A stretch of 64,000 nucleotides of DNA from Piscinibacter sp. GTDB taxonomy: Bacteria; Pseudomonadota; Gammaproteobacteria; Burkholderiales; Burkholderiaceae_C. Made by a program: the position numbers and the translations under genes. The stretch spans positions 62,001 through 126,000 of the forward strand of contig JAGOAS010000002.1 in NCBI GenBank assembly GCA_017983795.1, written 5' to 3'. Under the pieces are notes generated by a model, which was not told the DNA's origin, did not search any database, and saw only the letters and a program-made list of their open reading frames with translations. Below, piece by piece: positions 36,766-44,542 of the stretch (positions are counted from its first letter, which is position 1; each line of letters opens with the position of its first letter).

Positions 36766-37632
36766 TCACCCCGCATTCCCCGGCGCGAGGCCCAGCCACT
36801 CGAGCGCGATGCGGTGCAGCCGCGAGCGCGCATCGGCGAGCTCGTGCAGCACGGTGAAGTGGTTGGTGCCTGGGATCGCCTCGCACACCGGCACGGCGGC
36901 CTCGCCCCAGGCCGAGCGGATCAGGCGGTTCTGGCGCAGGAACTCCTCGCTCTCGTCGCCGCCGACCACGGCCGCCAGCCGGCCGGCCGGCGCCGGCATC
37001 AACGCCGGGCTGAGGCGGCGCGCGGATTCGACCGTGAGGCGCAGATCGGGCGCGAGAAAGGGCGTGCGGCGAATCGTCTCGAGCTCGAACAGGCCGGAGA
37101 TGGAGATCGCCGCGCGCAGCAGATCGGCCGGCAGGTCGGCCGCCACCTGCGGCCAGCGGCAGCCGAGCAGCATGGCGGCGAGATGGCCGCCCGCCGAGTG
37201 GCCGCCGACGACGATGCGGCGCGGGTCGCCGCCATGCGCGCGCGCGTGGCGCCACACCCAGGCGAGCGCACGCGTGAGCTGCAGCGCGATCGCGTCGATG
37301 CTCACTGCCGGACACAGGGCATAGTTCGGCATCACCACCAGCGCGCCCGCGTCCGCCAGCGCCGGCGCGACGAAGGAATAGTCGCGCTTGTCGAGCGCGC
37401 GCCACCAGCCGCCGTGGATGAATACGAACACCGGCGCCTCGGGCGCGCGGGTGCGGAACAGGTCGAGCGTCTCGGAGGGCGCGTCGCCGTAGGGGACATC
37501 GAGCACGCAGTCGGACCGCTCGCGCGCCAGCGCCGAGGCCTGCGCCCAGCGCTCCAGGATGCGCGCCGACTCGGCGACGCGGGCGCGGTTGTCGTACTGG
37601 GCGTCGAGCCAGGCGGGGTCGCGTGAAGTCAT
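36766..37632 (-). CDS. Alpha/beta hydrolase (kynurenine-formamidase-like)
   Basis: The 288-residue protein has the oxyanion-hole motif VFIHGGWWRALDK, the nucleophile elbow VVGGHSAGGHLAA (catalytic Ser) and a C-terminal IPGTNHFTVLHEL (catalytic His). The HGGWW and GHSAGGH pattern is that of the carboxylesterase/arylformamidase branch. In some bacteria such proteins hydrolyse N-formylkynurenine, but no kynurenine gene is nearby, so the substrate is left open. The start at 37632 precedes TSRDPAWLDAQYDNRARV, which fits relatives; it lacks a good ribosome-binding site. Confidence 0.85.
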   Translation of the reverse strand: MTSRDPAWLDAQYDNRARVAESARILERWAQASALARERSDCVLDVPYGDAPSETLDLFRTRAPEAPVFVFIHGGWWRALDKRDYSFVAPALADAGALVVMPNYALCPAVSIDAIALQLTRALAWVWRHARAHGGDPRRIVVGGHSAGGHLAAMLLGCRWPQVAADLPADLLRAAISISGLFELETIRRTPFLAPDLRLTVESARRLSPALMPAPAGRLAAVVGGDESEEFLRQNRLIRSAWGEAAVPVCEAIPGTNHFTVLHELADARSRLHRIALEWLGLAPGNAG

Positions 37633-37668
37633 GCGCTGCATCCGGGAAGAGGGGTGCGCGAAGTTTGC

Positions 37669-37674
37669 TAGAAT
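37669..37674 (+). promoter_or_regulatory. -10 element of the tRNA-Ala promoter
   Basis: TAGAAT ends 13 bases before the tRNA-Ala gene. The same hexamer at the same distance precedes tRNA-Gly in this window. The -35 region is not recognisable. Confidence 0.5.
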
Positions 37675-37686
37675 GCGCGCTGTCGT

Positions 37687-37762
<76 letters not shown>

Positions 37763-37772
37763 CACGACACCA

Positions 37773-37803
37773 GGGGCCGCCAGCGAGCGGCCCCTCCCTT
37801 TTT
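37773..37803 (+). terminator. Rho-independent terminator after tRNA-Ala
   Basis: A perfect 8-bp GC stem (GGGGCCGC / GCGGCCCC, 6-base loop) is followed by TCCCTTTTT. It ends the tRNA-Ala transcript and faces the convergent end of the corrinoid operon. Confidence 0.88.
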
Positions 37804-37835
37804 GGGCTACAGATCCGCTTCTACCGCTTGGCAGT

Positions 37836-39074
37836 TCAAGCGTCCGGCGCCCGACTGGCCCGCAGGGCATCGGCAGTGACCACGGCCGCACCCCTCGCCC
37901 ACACTTGCCGCGGCTGGCGCAAGGCCTGGGCATCGTCCCAGGGTGAGGCGCTCAGCAGCACCGCATCGAACGCAGCCCCCAGGGCCAGCGTGGCGTGCTC
38001 GGCGTCGAAGTGGCGCCGCGCCACCGAGGTGGCGGCGGCCAGCACCGACTGCAGGGGCCAGCCGGCTTCGAGGAAGCGGTCGATCTCGTCGAACATCGCC
38101 AGCCCATGCTCCACGCCCATGCTGCCGGCGTCGGTGCCCACCAGCACGCGCACGCCCAGCTCGCGGGCGATGCGCAGATGCTCGGCGTGCGCGTCCAGGA
38201 TGCGGCGCAGGTTGCCCACGGTGTTGGGGCTCCAGCCCACGGCCTGGGGCTGGGCCCACTGGAAGTGCACCGGGCAGAAGGTGGGCACCCAGGCGAGCTG
38301 GCGGTCGCGCATGCGGGCGAGATGGTCGCGGCTCATGAAGAAGCCGTGTTCGATGGAATCCACCCCCGCGGCCACCGCCACGTCCAGGCCTTTGACACCG
38401 CTGCAATGCGCAAGCACCTTGCGGCCAGCCGCGTGCGCGGCCTGCACCACCACGCCGGCGGCCTCGGCGCTGAACTGAGGTTCGTCGGTGACGGCACCGG
38501 CATCGAAGTCGATGATGCCGGTGAGGATGAGCTTGATCTCGTCGTTGGCCTGGGCCAGTTGCGCCACCGAGGCGCGGATGCTGGCCTCGTCGTCCACGTC
38601 GATGGCCATGAAGGCGCCGTAGCGCTTGGCGCGCTTCACGCCCAGGCCGCCGCTGCGCACCTGGGCCAGTCCGCTGCCCACCGCGCGGGCTTCATCGCGC
38701 ACCCGGTTGTTGATGCCGTGGCGGTCGCCGGCATCGCGCACCAGCGTCACGCCGCAGGCCAGGTTCTGGCGCGCACTGGCGCGGGCGGCGTCGGTGAGCG
38801 CCTCCAGGCCCTGCTTCAGGTGGGCCGAGCGCACGGCCTGCTCGGTGGGTTTGCCGTCGAGGAACAGATGCACATGGGCATCGACCAGGCCGGGCATCAG
38901 GAAGGCGCCGCGCGTCAGCGGCCAGCCCTGCTCGGCCAGCGCCGCGCCGTGGTCGCCCTCGGCCACGCCCGCCAGGCAGCCGTCCACCACCTTCAGCGTG
39001 GCGGGGCCGCGGCGCGTCTCGCCGTCGAACCAGTCGCCCACCACCAGGGCAAAGCGAGCGGGAGCGGTATTCAT
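37836..39074 (-). CDS. Amidohydrolase-superfamily protein of the corrinoid operon
   Basis: The 412-residue protein is of the imidazolonepropionase/prolidase-like branch. The metal motif MPGLVDAHVHLF gives the HxH pair, with further ligands in VLAHCSGVKG, DSIEHGFFM and LVGTDAGSMGVEHG. It is the last gene of the corrinoid operon and overlaps the methyltransferase gene by 4 bases (ATGA), so it probably belongs to the pathway. It could open a cyclic amide of the methyl-donor substrate or act on a cyclic folate intermediate; both are speculation. The start at 39074 gives MNTAPARFALVVGDW; a longer in-frame version would run through the upstream gene. Confidence 0.85.
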   Translation of the reverse strand: MNTAPARFALVVGDWFDGETRRGPATLKVVDGCLAGVAEGDHGAALAEQGWPLTRGAFLMPGLVDAHVHLFLDGKPTEQAVRSAHLKQGLEALTDAARASARQNLACGVTLVRDAGDRHGINNRVRDEARAVGSGLAQVRSGGLGVKRAKRYGAFMAIDVDDEASIRASVAQLAQANDEIKLILTGIIDFDAGAVTDEPQFSAEAAGVVVQAAHAAGRKVLAHCSGVKGLDVAVAAGVDSIEHGFFMSRDHLARMRDRQLAWVPTFCPVHFQWAQPQAVGWSPNTVGNLRRILDAHAEHLRIARELGVRVLVGTDAGSMGVEHGLAMFDEIDRFLEAGWPLQSVLAAATSVARRHFDAEHATLALGAAFDAVLLSASPWDDAQALRQPRQVWARGAAVVTADALRASRAPDA

Positions 39075-39958
39075 GCCTTGTAGAACTTGCGCACGGCTCG
39101 CAGCGCGTTGCTGCCGGTCTGCTGCAGGAAGTTCTGGTAGGTGGTGAGCACGTAGTGGCCGGCCGGCAGCTCGTCGTAGCCGCGCCAGGGCGTGCCCAGC
39201 ACGGTGTCGAAGCCCAGGGGAACCGTCAGCGTCAGGAAGGCGCATTCCAGCGCATGCTTGAGGTCGGAGCCGTCCACCGCCTTGGGCGGCAGTTGCTGGC
39301 CGATGTTGGACAGCCCGCCCATCATGTGCACGCCCTTCAGGGCCGGGTCTTGGCCGATCAGGCGGATGGCTTCCACCGTGCTGCGGTTCAGGCCCTCGGT
39401 GTCGGCGATGATGGCGCTGACCGACATGTCGACGATGATGTCGTCGGCCGGCATGCCGTAGTCGTTCATCAGCCGCAGCGCGCAGCGTCGGGCGGTGCCG
39501 TAGATCTCGTCGGCGCTCTTGTTGCCCTTGGCGACCATGGCGCCGTTCACCGCCTCGACCCGCTCGCTGGCCATCAGGATGACCTTGAACTTGTAGGGGC
39601 CGTACAGCTCCATCAGGTCCCAGCGGTGCTCGGTGATGGAGTTGACCAGCGGCAGCGCGCCATGGGCCTTGGCCGGGTCGTAGGCCTGCAGGCAGACCTC
39701 CTGCACCTTCTTGCTGGGGAAATCGAACGACAGCGGCACCGTGGTCACCTCCTGGATGGCGCGGATGACGGTGGCCATCCACTCGGTGTCGGTGAGCGCG
39801 CGGGCGCCGATGTTGACGTTGAGCCAGCTCGCGCCCGCCTCGGCCTGCTTGACGGCCAGGGCCCGGATGCCGGGGATGTCGGAGTTGTCGAACAGCGCCT
39901 TGGTGCTCTTGAAGCCCGGGTTGATGCGCTCGCCGATGATGCGGATGTTGAAGCTCAT
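39071..39958 (-). CDS. Methylcobamide:tetrahydrofolate methyltransferase (pterin-binding, AcsE/CmuB-like)
   Basis: The 295-residue TIM-barrel protein belongs to the DHPS-like pterin-binding family. It opens IRIIGERINPGFKSTKALF and has SWLNVNIGARALTDTEWM, VPLSFDFPSKKVQE, LPLVNSITEHRWDLM (pterin-contact Asn) and DIIVDMSVSAII. AcsE in acetogens and CmuB in chloromethane degraders move a methyl group between a corrinoid and tetrahydrofolate; with the MetF-like first gene, the direction here is probably onto folate. It starts 3 bases after the activase stop and overlaps the amidohydrolase gene. It is too short and too solitary to be MetH. Confidence 0.9.
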   Translation of the reverse strand: MSFNIRIIGERINPGFKSTKALFDNSDIPGIRALAVKQAEAGASWLNVNIGARALTDTEWMATVIRAIQEVTTVPLSFDFPSKKVQEVCLQAYDPAKAHGALPLVNSITEHRWDLMELYGPYKFKVILMASERVEAVNGAMVAKGNKSADEIYGTARRCALRLMNDYGMPADDIIVDMSVSAIIADTEGLNRSTVEAIRLIGQDPALKGVHMMGGLSNIGQQLPPKAVDGSDLKHALECAFLTLTVPLGFDTVLGTPWRGYDELPAGHYVLTTYQNFLQQTGSNALRAVRKFYKA

Positions 39959-39961
39959 GTT

Positions 39962-41818
39962 CTAGAAACCGATGTGTTGGAGGAAGGTCTTCTGGAAATC
40001 GCTGCGCGAGCTCAGCTCCACATAGCGGCAGTCGGTGGCCAGGCGCGCGGCACGCTCGCGGCGCGTGCGCGAGGCCAGCATCTGCTGCACGCCCAGGCCG
40101 GCGGCATTGCCCACCTGGGTGAAGCGCTCGCGCGGCAGGTCGGGCAGCAGGCCGATGGCCACGCAGCTCTCGACGCCGATGTAGGCGCCGAAGGCCCCGG
40201 CGATGACGAAGCGGTCGATGCGCGTTTCATCGAGCCCGGCCTCGGCGGCCAGCAGCTTGACGCCGGTGCGTATGGCCGACTTGGCGAGTTGCACGGCGCG
40301 CACGTCGTGCTGGGTGAAACGCACGGCCGGCACGTCGGCGCTTTCCTCGGCCAGGGTGATGGCCTTGACGCCATCGAGCGTGCCCACCTCGGGCACCCGG
40401 CCCACGATGCGGCCGCGCGCGTCGACCCAGCCGGAGCGCACGAAGGCCGCCAGCGCGTCCAGCACGCCCGAGCCGCACAGGCCGATGGGCGGGCCGCCGC
40501 CGATGACCTGCAGCCTGAGCCCGTCGTCGGTGATGGCCACGCGCTCGATGGCGCCTTCGGCCGCCCGCATGCCGCTGGCGATGTGGCCGCCCTCCAGCGC
40601 CGGGCCCGAGGGGCAGGAGGACGACCAGATGCGCGCCTCGCGCCCATCGTGCCGCACCAGGCTGATCTCGGTGTTGGTGCCGATGTCCATCACCAGGCTG
40701 ACGCCAGCCCGCGCCCAGAGCGGCTCGGTGGCCAGCATGGCGCCGACGTGGTCGCCGCCCACGAAACCGCCCACGCTGGCCGCCAGGTGCAGGTTGGCGC
40801 CGGCGGCCAGCTTCAGGCCCAGGCTGCGCGCCGGCACGTCCAGCGCCTCGTTCATGGCCGACACGAAGGGCGCACGCCCCAGTTGCGACACCGGCCAGCC
40901 GGCCAGCAGATGCTGCATGGCGGTGTTGCCGCAGACCACGGCATCGGCGATGTCGCTGGCCTGCGCGCCCACCGCCCGCGCCAGGTCATGGGCCAGGGCG
41001 TTGATGGCGTTCACGGCGGCCTGGCGCAGCGTCTCGGCGGCGCCGGGCTCCTTGATGGCGTGGTTGATGCGGCTGATCAGGTCGGCGCCCCAGGCCACCT
41101 GCGGGTTCTCCAGGCCCAGGCTGGCCAGGCGCTGGCCGGTCTTCAAGTCGAGCAGGAAGGCGGCGGCATTGGTGGTGCCCAGGTCCACCGCCAGGCCCAG
41201 CAGCGGTGCCTCGGGGCGGGCGAAGCCGATGATGCGCGGGACGCCGCCGTGGGTTGCGCTGCGCAGGCTCACGCGCCAGTCGTGGGCGCGCAGCAGGCCG
41301 GGCAGCTCGGCGGCCGCGGCCCAGTCCACCGCCACGGCGCGGGGCTGCCCCTGCCGGGCCAGGGCGCGGCGCGCGCGGTCCACGTCGCCGAGCAGATCCT
41401 GCAGGCTGGCGGGGGGCAGCTGCAGGTCCTGCGCAGCCACCAGCGGTTCGCAAGCCAGGGCCTGGTCTTCGCCGCCGGTGCGCACGTCGGCCCGCACCAC
41501 GGGTGCCAGCGAGCGCGGCGCCACGTCCGCCACCAGGTCGGAGCGCGGCTGCACGCAGCAGGCGCGCAGCCACTTCTTGTGCGAAGAATGCTCGGACTCC
41601 TTGCCCTCGCGGTGCACGCGGCCTTCTTGCACCCGCACCATGCAACTGCCGCAGGTGCCGCGCCCGCCGCAAGCACCGACGATGCGCAGGCCATGGCGGC
41701 GCGCGGCGGCGAACAGCGTTTCGTTCTCGGCGCAATCGATGTCGCGGTCGAGCGCCGGGAAGCGCAGCGCGTGCACGCGCGGCGGGCTCAGTGCCAGATC
41801 GTGGTGTGCGTTGGCCAC
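39962..41818 (-). CDS. Reductive activator of corrinoid protein (ASKHA, DUF4445, [2Fe-2S])
   Basis: The 618-residue protein has an N-terminal plant-type [2Fe-2S] domain (ACGGRGTCGSCMVRVQEG, then RACCVQ) and a linker. A C-terminal DUF4445/ASKHA ATPase follows, with GLAVDLGTTNAAAFLLD, VMDIGTNTEISLV, GLCGSGVLDALAAF and VIAGAFGAYIG. Proteins of this build (RACE, RamA/AcsV-like) use ATP to reduce accidentally oxidised Co(II) back to Co(I) on the corrinoid protein. The start is a GTG at 41818, 9 bases after the previous stop. Its presence strongly supports a working corrinoid methyl-transfer system. Confidence 0.9.
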   Translation of the reverse strand: MANAHHDLALSPPRVHALRFPALDRDIDCAENETLFAAARRHGLRIVGACGGRGTCGSCMVRVQEGRVHREGKESEHSSHKKWLRACCVQPRSDLVADVAPRSLAPVVRADVRTGGEDQALACEPLVAAQDLQLPPASLQDLLGDVDRARRALARQGQPRAVAVDWAAAAELPGLLRAHDWRVSLRSATHGGVPRIIGFARPEAPLLGLAVDLGTTNAAAFLLDLKTGQRLASLGLENPQVAWGADLISRINHAIKEPGAAETLRQAAVNAINALAHDLARAVGAQASDIADAVVCGNTAMQHLLAGWPVSQLGRAPFVSAMNEALDVPARSLGLKLAAGANLHLAASVGGFVGGDHVGAMLATEPLWARAGVSLVMDIGTNTEISLVRHDGREARIWSSSCPSGPALEGGHIASGMRAAEGAIERVAITDDGLRLQVIGGGPPIGLCGSGVLDALAAFVRSGWVDARGRIVGRVPEVGTLDGVKAITLAEESADVPAVRFTQHDVRAVQLAKSAIRTGVKLLAAEAGLDETRIDRFVIAGAFGAYIGVESCVAIGLLPDLPRERFTQVGNAAGLGVQQMLASRTRRERAARLATDCRYVELSSRSDFQKTFLQHIGF

Positions 41819-41827
41819 ATCAGGCTC

Positions 41828-42508
41828 TCAGGCGGCGTTCTTCACCAGATTGCAACGCTCGCGCGAGCGGCAGTGGTCACAGCGCGACCAGGTCTGCACC
41901 GGCAGCGCCAGGCCCACGCCCTGCACGATGGAGGTGGACTTGGTCGGGTTCATCATCAGGGTGCGGGTCAGGGCCACACCGATGTCGGCCGCCCCGGCCA
42001 GTTGCAGCACCGTGTGCTGGGCCTGCAGTTGCAGGCCCGGGTCGCCGGCGCGCAGTTCGCCGGCCACCGTCAGGCCCTGCTTGCGGGCCTCGGCCCATAG
42101 GCGGTCCTGCACCCGGCGCGAGAGCGCCAACAGCAGTTCGTTGCCCAGGCTGTCCAGCGCCACGCCCAGCGCAGCGCGACGCTGCGCGAACAACTCACCC
42201 ACGTGCTGCTCCAGCGCGTCGCCGATGGTGGCCACCGCGCAAGCCACGGCCGTGAGACGGCCCGAGGAAGGCACCAGCCAGGGCGCCTGCAGGCGTTGCC
42301 CGTCCATGCACAGCGAGCCGGCTTCGCCCGGCTCGCCTTCGAGCGGCACGATGCGCCAGCTGGCCCGCGTTTGCAGCAGGCCCTGCTCGCGCACCAGATC
42401 CATCGCCTGGGCGCGCAGGGCCACCAGCTTGTCGCGGCGCGCCACCTGCGGCGGCACCCGGCCGGCGGCCACATCGCGCAGCACGTCCACGTCGGTGAGG
42501 ACGGTCAT
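41828..42508 (-). CDS. Small protein resembling the MetH activation domain
   Basis: The 226-residue product resembles stand-alone proteins annotated after the B12-dependent methionine synthase activation domain, which occur in acetogen corrinoid clusters. Supporting features are TAVACAVATIGDALEQHV, the central LDSLGNELLLALSRRVQDRL helix, MMNPTKSTSIVQGVG (compare the PSKS motif of MetH) and a C-terminal CDHCRSRERCNL that could bind metal. A helper role in corrinoid reactivation or methyl transfer is inferred from context. AGGA precedes the ATG at 42508. It lies between the methyltransferase and activase genes. Confidence 0.7.
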   Translation of the reverse strand: MTVLTDVDVLRDVAAGRVPPQVARRDKLVALRAQAMDLVREQGLLQTRASWRIVPLEGEPGEAGSLCMDGQRLQAPWLVPSSGRLTAVACAVATIGDALEQHVGELFAQRRAALGVALDSLGNELLLALSRRVQDRLWAEARKQGLTVAGELRAGDPGLQLQAQHTVLQLAGAADIGVALTRTLMMNPTKSTSIVQGVGLALPVQTWSRCDHCRSRERCNLVKNAA

Positions 42509-42539
42509 GGTCGGTCCTGGTGTGCGAAGCGGGAGGACC

Positions 42540-43844
42540 TCAACCGGCGTACTTGCGCGCGGCGTCGAACATGGCGCGCACATTGGCCACCGGCGTCTCG
42601 TCGGGGATGCCGAAGGCGCCGTCGAGGATGAGCTTGCCGCCCTGGTTCCAGACCTTGTCGACCAGGTGCTTCACGGCGGCGTCCACGTCCTGCGGCGTGC
42701 CGGTGGTCAGCATCGAGGGCGAGAGGTTGCCGCGCAGGGCCACACGGTCGCCCAGCACCTCGAAGGCCTTGACCATGTCGGTGCGCTCGAACCAGTAGAT
42801 GCACTTGCCGGCGGGGATGTCCTTGATCACCTCCAGCCGCTTGGTGCAGTCCGACTCCCACATGGGCATGGGGATGAGGTCGGCCTCGATCAGCTCCAGC
42901 ATCATGCGGCGGAACGGCGGCCACCAGAACTCCTCGAACTGCTTCGGGCTCATGAAGGCATCGGGCGCCCAGTGGGTAGGGATGAAGACGATGGGATTGC
43001 CCGAGAGCCTGGCGTTCTTGATGGTCATGCGCGCCAGGAAGATGGCGGCCTTGTCCAGCACCTGCTTGAGCTTGTCCTTGTGGCGGTACAAGTCTTTCAT
43101 CATGCCGGTGGCGCCACGGAAGTAGTCGGCGATGAAGTCGTAGGGCGATACGGAGTTGACCCCGTTGAACAGCGGGTAGCCGGCCGCGTTGATCTGCTGC
43201 ACCCAGTCGAGGTGATGGCTGAACATCACGTTCACTTCTTCGGCGGCGGCCACGATCCTGTCGAACGACTCGCGCACTTCGGGCAGCGCAAAGGGGCGTA
43301 TGCCGTGCACCAGGCGGAAGTAGTGCAGGCCCAGGAAATCGGGCAGCTTGGCAAAGCCTTCGAAGGCGCCGGCCACGCGCGGCAGGTAGGTGTGGATGTA
43401 GAAGCCGGTGGGGTCGAAGAGAAACTCGTCGTACTCCTCGGCCTTCATGTACTCGCGGTCCAGGTACTGGAAGGGCTGCATCTCGCCCACGCCATGGCCC
43501 GGCCACTGCAGTTGCTTGAAGTCCAGCTTTTCGAGCGCATTGCCCAGGGCGGTGCCCATGAGCAGCGGGAACACGCCATCGGGCTCGAACTCGGTGACCA
43601 CGTCCAGGCAGGCCTTCTTGGCCTTGCCGTAGTCGTACATCAGCTCCTTGAAGGTGAGGCCGCCGTGCGTGGCGGGCCAGAAGAAGCTGTGCATGCCCAC
43701 GGGCATGCGGTCGGGCTGCTCGAGCCGCACGCAGGCCATGATGCGTGCCCAGCGCGCGTCGTAGGCGGCCTTGGCGGCGGCGCTCTGCTCGTAAGGGCCG
43801 AGCATGGTGGAGCCTTCGGCCAAGGCTTGGTTCTGCGCGTTCAC
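42540..43844 (-). CDS. UroD-type substrate:corrinoid methyltransferase
   Basis: The 434-residue protein belongs to the uroporphyrinogen-decarboxylase superfamily branch of methyltransferase I enzymes (MtaA/CmuA/vanillate-demethylase type). Family pieces are FPLLMGTALGNALEK, GYPLFNGVNSVSPYDFI, FIPTHWAPDAFMSPKQFEEFWWPPFRRM and GGKLILDGAFGIPDETPVANV. A likely metal site is MWESDCTKRLE plus a later cysteine, in place of the HxCG of MtaA. It would move a methyl group from an unknown donor to the corrinoid protein whose gene it overlaps (GTGA at 43841-43844). The start is that GTG. It is not HemE, since the HemE N-terminus is absent. Confidence 0.87.
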   Translation of the reverse strand: MNAQNQALAEGSTMLGPYEQSAAAKAAYDARWARIMACVRLEQPDRMPVGMHSFFWPATHGGLTFKELMYDYGKAKKACLDVVTEFEPDGVFPLLMGTALGNALEKLDFKQLQWPGHGVGEMQPFQYLDREYMKAEEYDEFLFDPTGFYIHTYLPRVAGAFEGFAKLPDFLGLHYFRLVHGIRPFALPEVRESFDRIVAAAEEVNVMFSHHLDWVQQINAAGYPLFNGVNSVSPYDFIADYFRGATGMMKDLYRHKDKLKQVLDKAAIFLARMTIKNARLSGNPIVFIPTHWAPDAFMSPKQFEEFWWPPFRRMMLELIEADLIPMPMWESDCTKRLEVIKDIPAGKCIYWFERTDMVKAFEVLGDRVALRGNLSPSMLTTGTPQDVDAAVKHLVDKVWNQGGKLILDGAFGIPDETPVANVRAMFDAARKYAG

Positions 43845-44506
43845 GCCGCCACCCCCAGCCAGTTGCGGCACAGGCCCACGGCTTCCACGGCGTTGACGCC
43901 GAAGGCATCGGCCCCGGTGTAGGAACGCACGGTCTCGTCGATCTGGCCGCCGCCGATCATGATCTTGAAGTCGCTGCGCAGGCCGGCGGCGTCGAAGGCG
44001 GTGATGGTTTCCTTCATCGAGTCGAAAGCCAGCGTGAGGAAGCCCGACAGGCCCACCACGTCGGGCTGGTAGGCCTTGATCTCGTCGATGAAGGTCTGCA
44101 CCGACACGTCCACGCCGATGTCCTTCACCTCGAAGCCGTTGATGTCGAGCATGAAGGTGACGATGTTCTTGCCGATGTCGTGCAGGTCGCCGTGCACGGT
44201 GCCGATCAGCACCTTGCCCAGCTTGGCCGCGCCGCCGCCATCGCCCTGCTTGATCAGCGGCTTGGCGATGGCGCCCACGTTGTCCAGCATCTCGCCGGCC
44301 AGCACCAGTTCGGGCAGGAAATATTCGCCCTCCTCGAAGCGCTTGCCCACGATGTCCATGGCCTCGCGGCACAGGTCCAGCACGTGCATCGGGTTCACGC
44401 CCTCCTCCAGCAGCATGCGCGTGGCCAGGGGCACGGCGTCGTCCTCGTTCATATCGGCCAACCACTCGACGAGCTGGCGCTCCTGGTCGTTCTGGGCAAT
44501 GGACAT
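43841..44506 (-). CDS. Corrinoid (B12-binding) methyl carrier protein, MtaC-like
   Basis: The 221-residue carrier has an N-terminal helical cap (B12-binding_2, about residues 10-95, with VLAGEMLDNVGAIAKPLI) and a Rossmann B12 domain. Its GTVHGDLHDIGKN motif provides the DxHxxG histidine that ligates cobalt, followed by VGLSGFLTLAFDSMKET and IMIGGGQIDE. It shuttles the methyl group from the UroD-type methyltransferase to the folate methyltransferase. GGAG is 8 bases before the ATG at 44506. It is translationally coupled to the methyltransferase gene. Confidence 0.94.
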   Translation of the reverse strand: MSIAQNDQERQLVEWLADMNEDDAVPLATRMLLEEGVNPMHVLDLCREAMDIVGKRFEEGEYFLPELVLAGEMLDNVGAIAKPLIKQGDGGGAAKLGKVLIGTVHGDLHDIGKNIVTFMLDINGFEVKDIGVDVSVQTFIDEIKAYQPDVVGLSGFLTLAFDSMKETITAFDAAGLRSDFKIMIGGGQIDETVRSYTGADAFGVNAVEAVGLCRNWLGVAA

Positions 44507-44542
44507 GGCGGGGTCTCCGGTGTGTGAGTCGGGGGAGGAAGT

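Noticed and set aside
39071-39958. Dihydropteroate synthase (folP) or a MetH fragment
   Set aside because: The pterin-binding fold is shared, but the sequence motifs and the corrinoid-operon setting fit AcsE/CmuB-like methyltransferases; no homocysteine or B12 domain is attached.
42540-43844. Uroporphyrinogen decarboxylase HemE
   Set aside because: The HemE N-terminal signature is absent, the protein is longer, and it is coupled to a corrinoid protein gene; it belongs to the methyltransferase branch.
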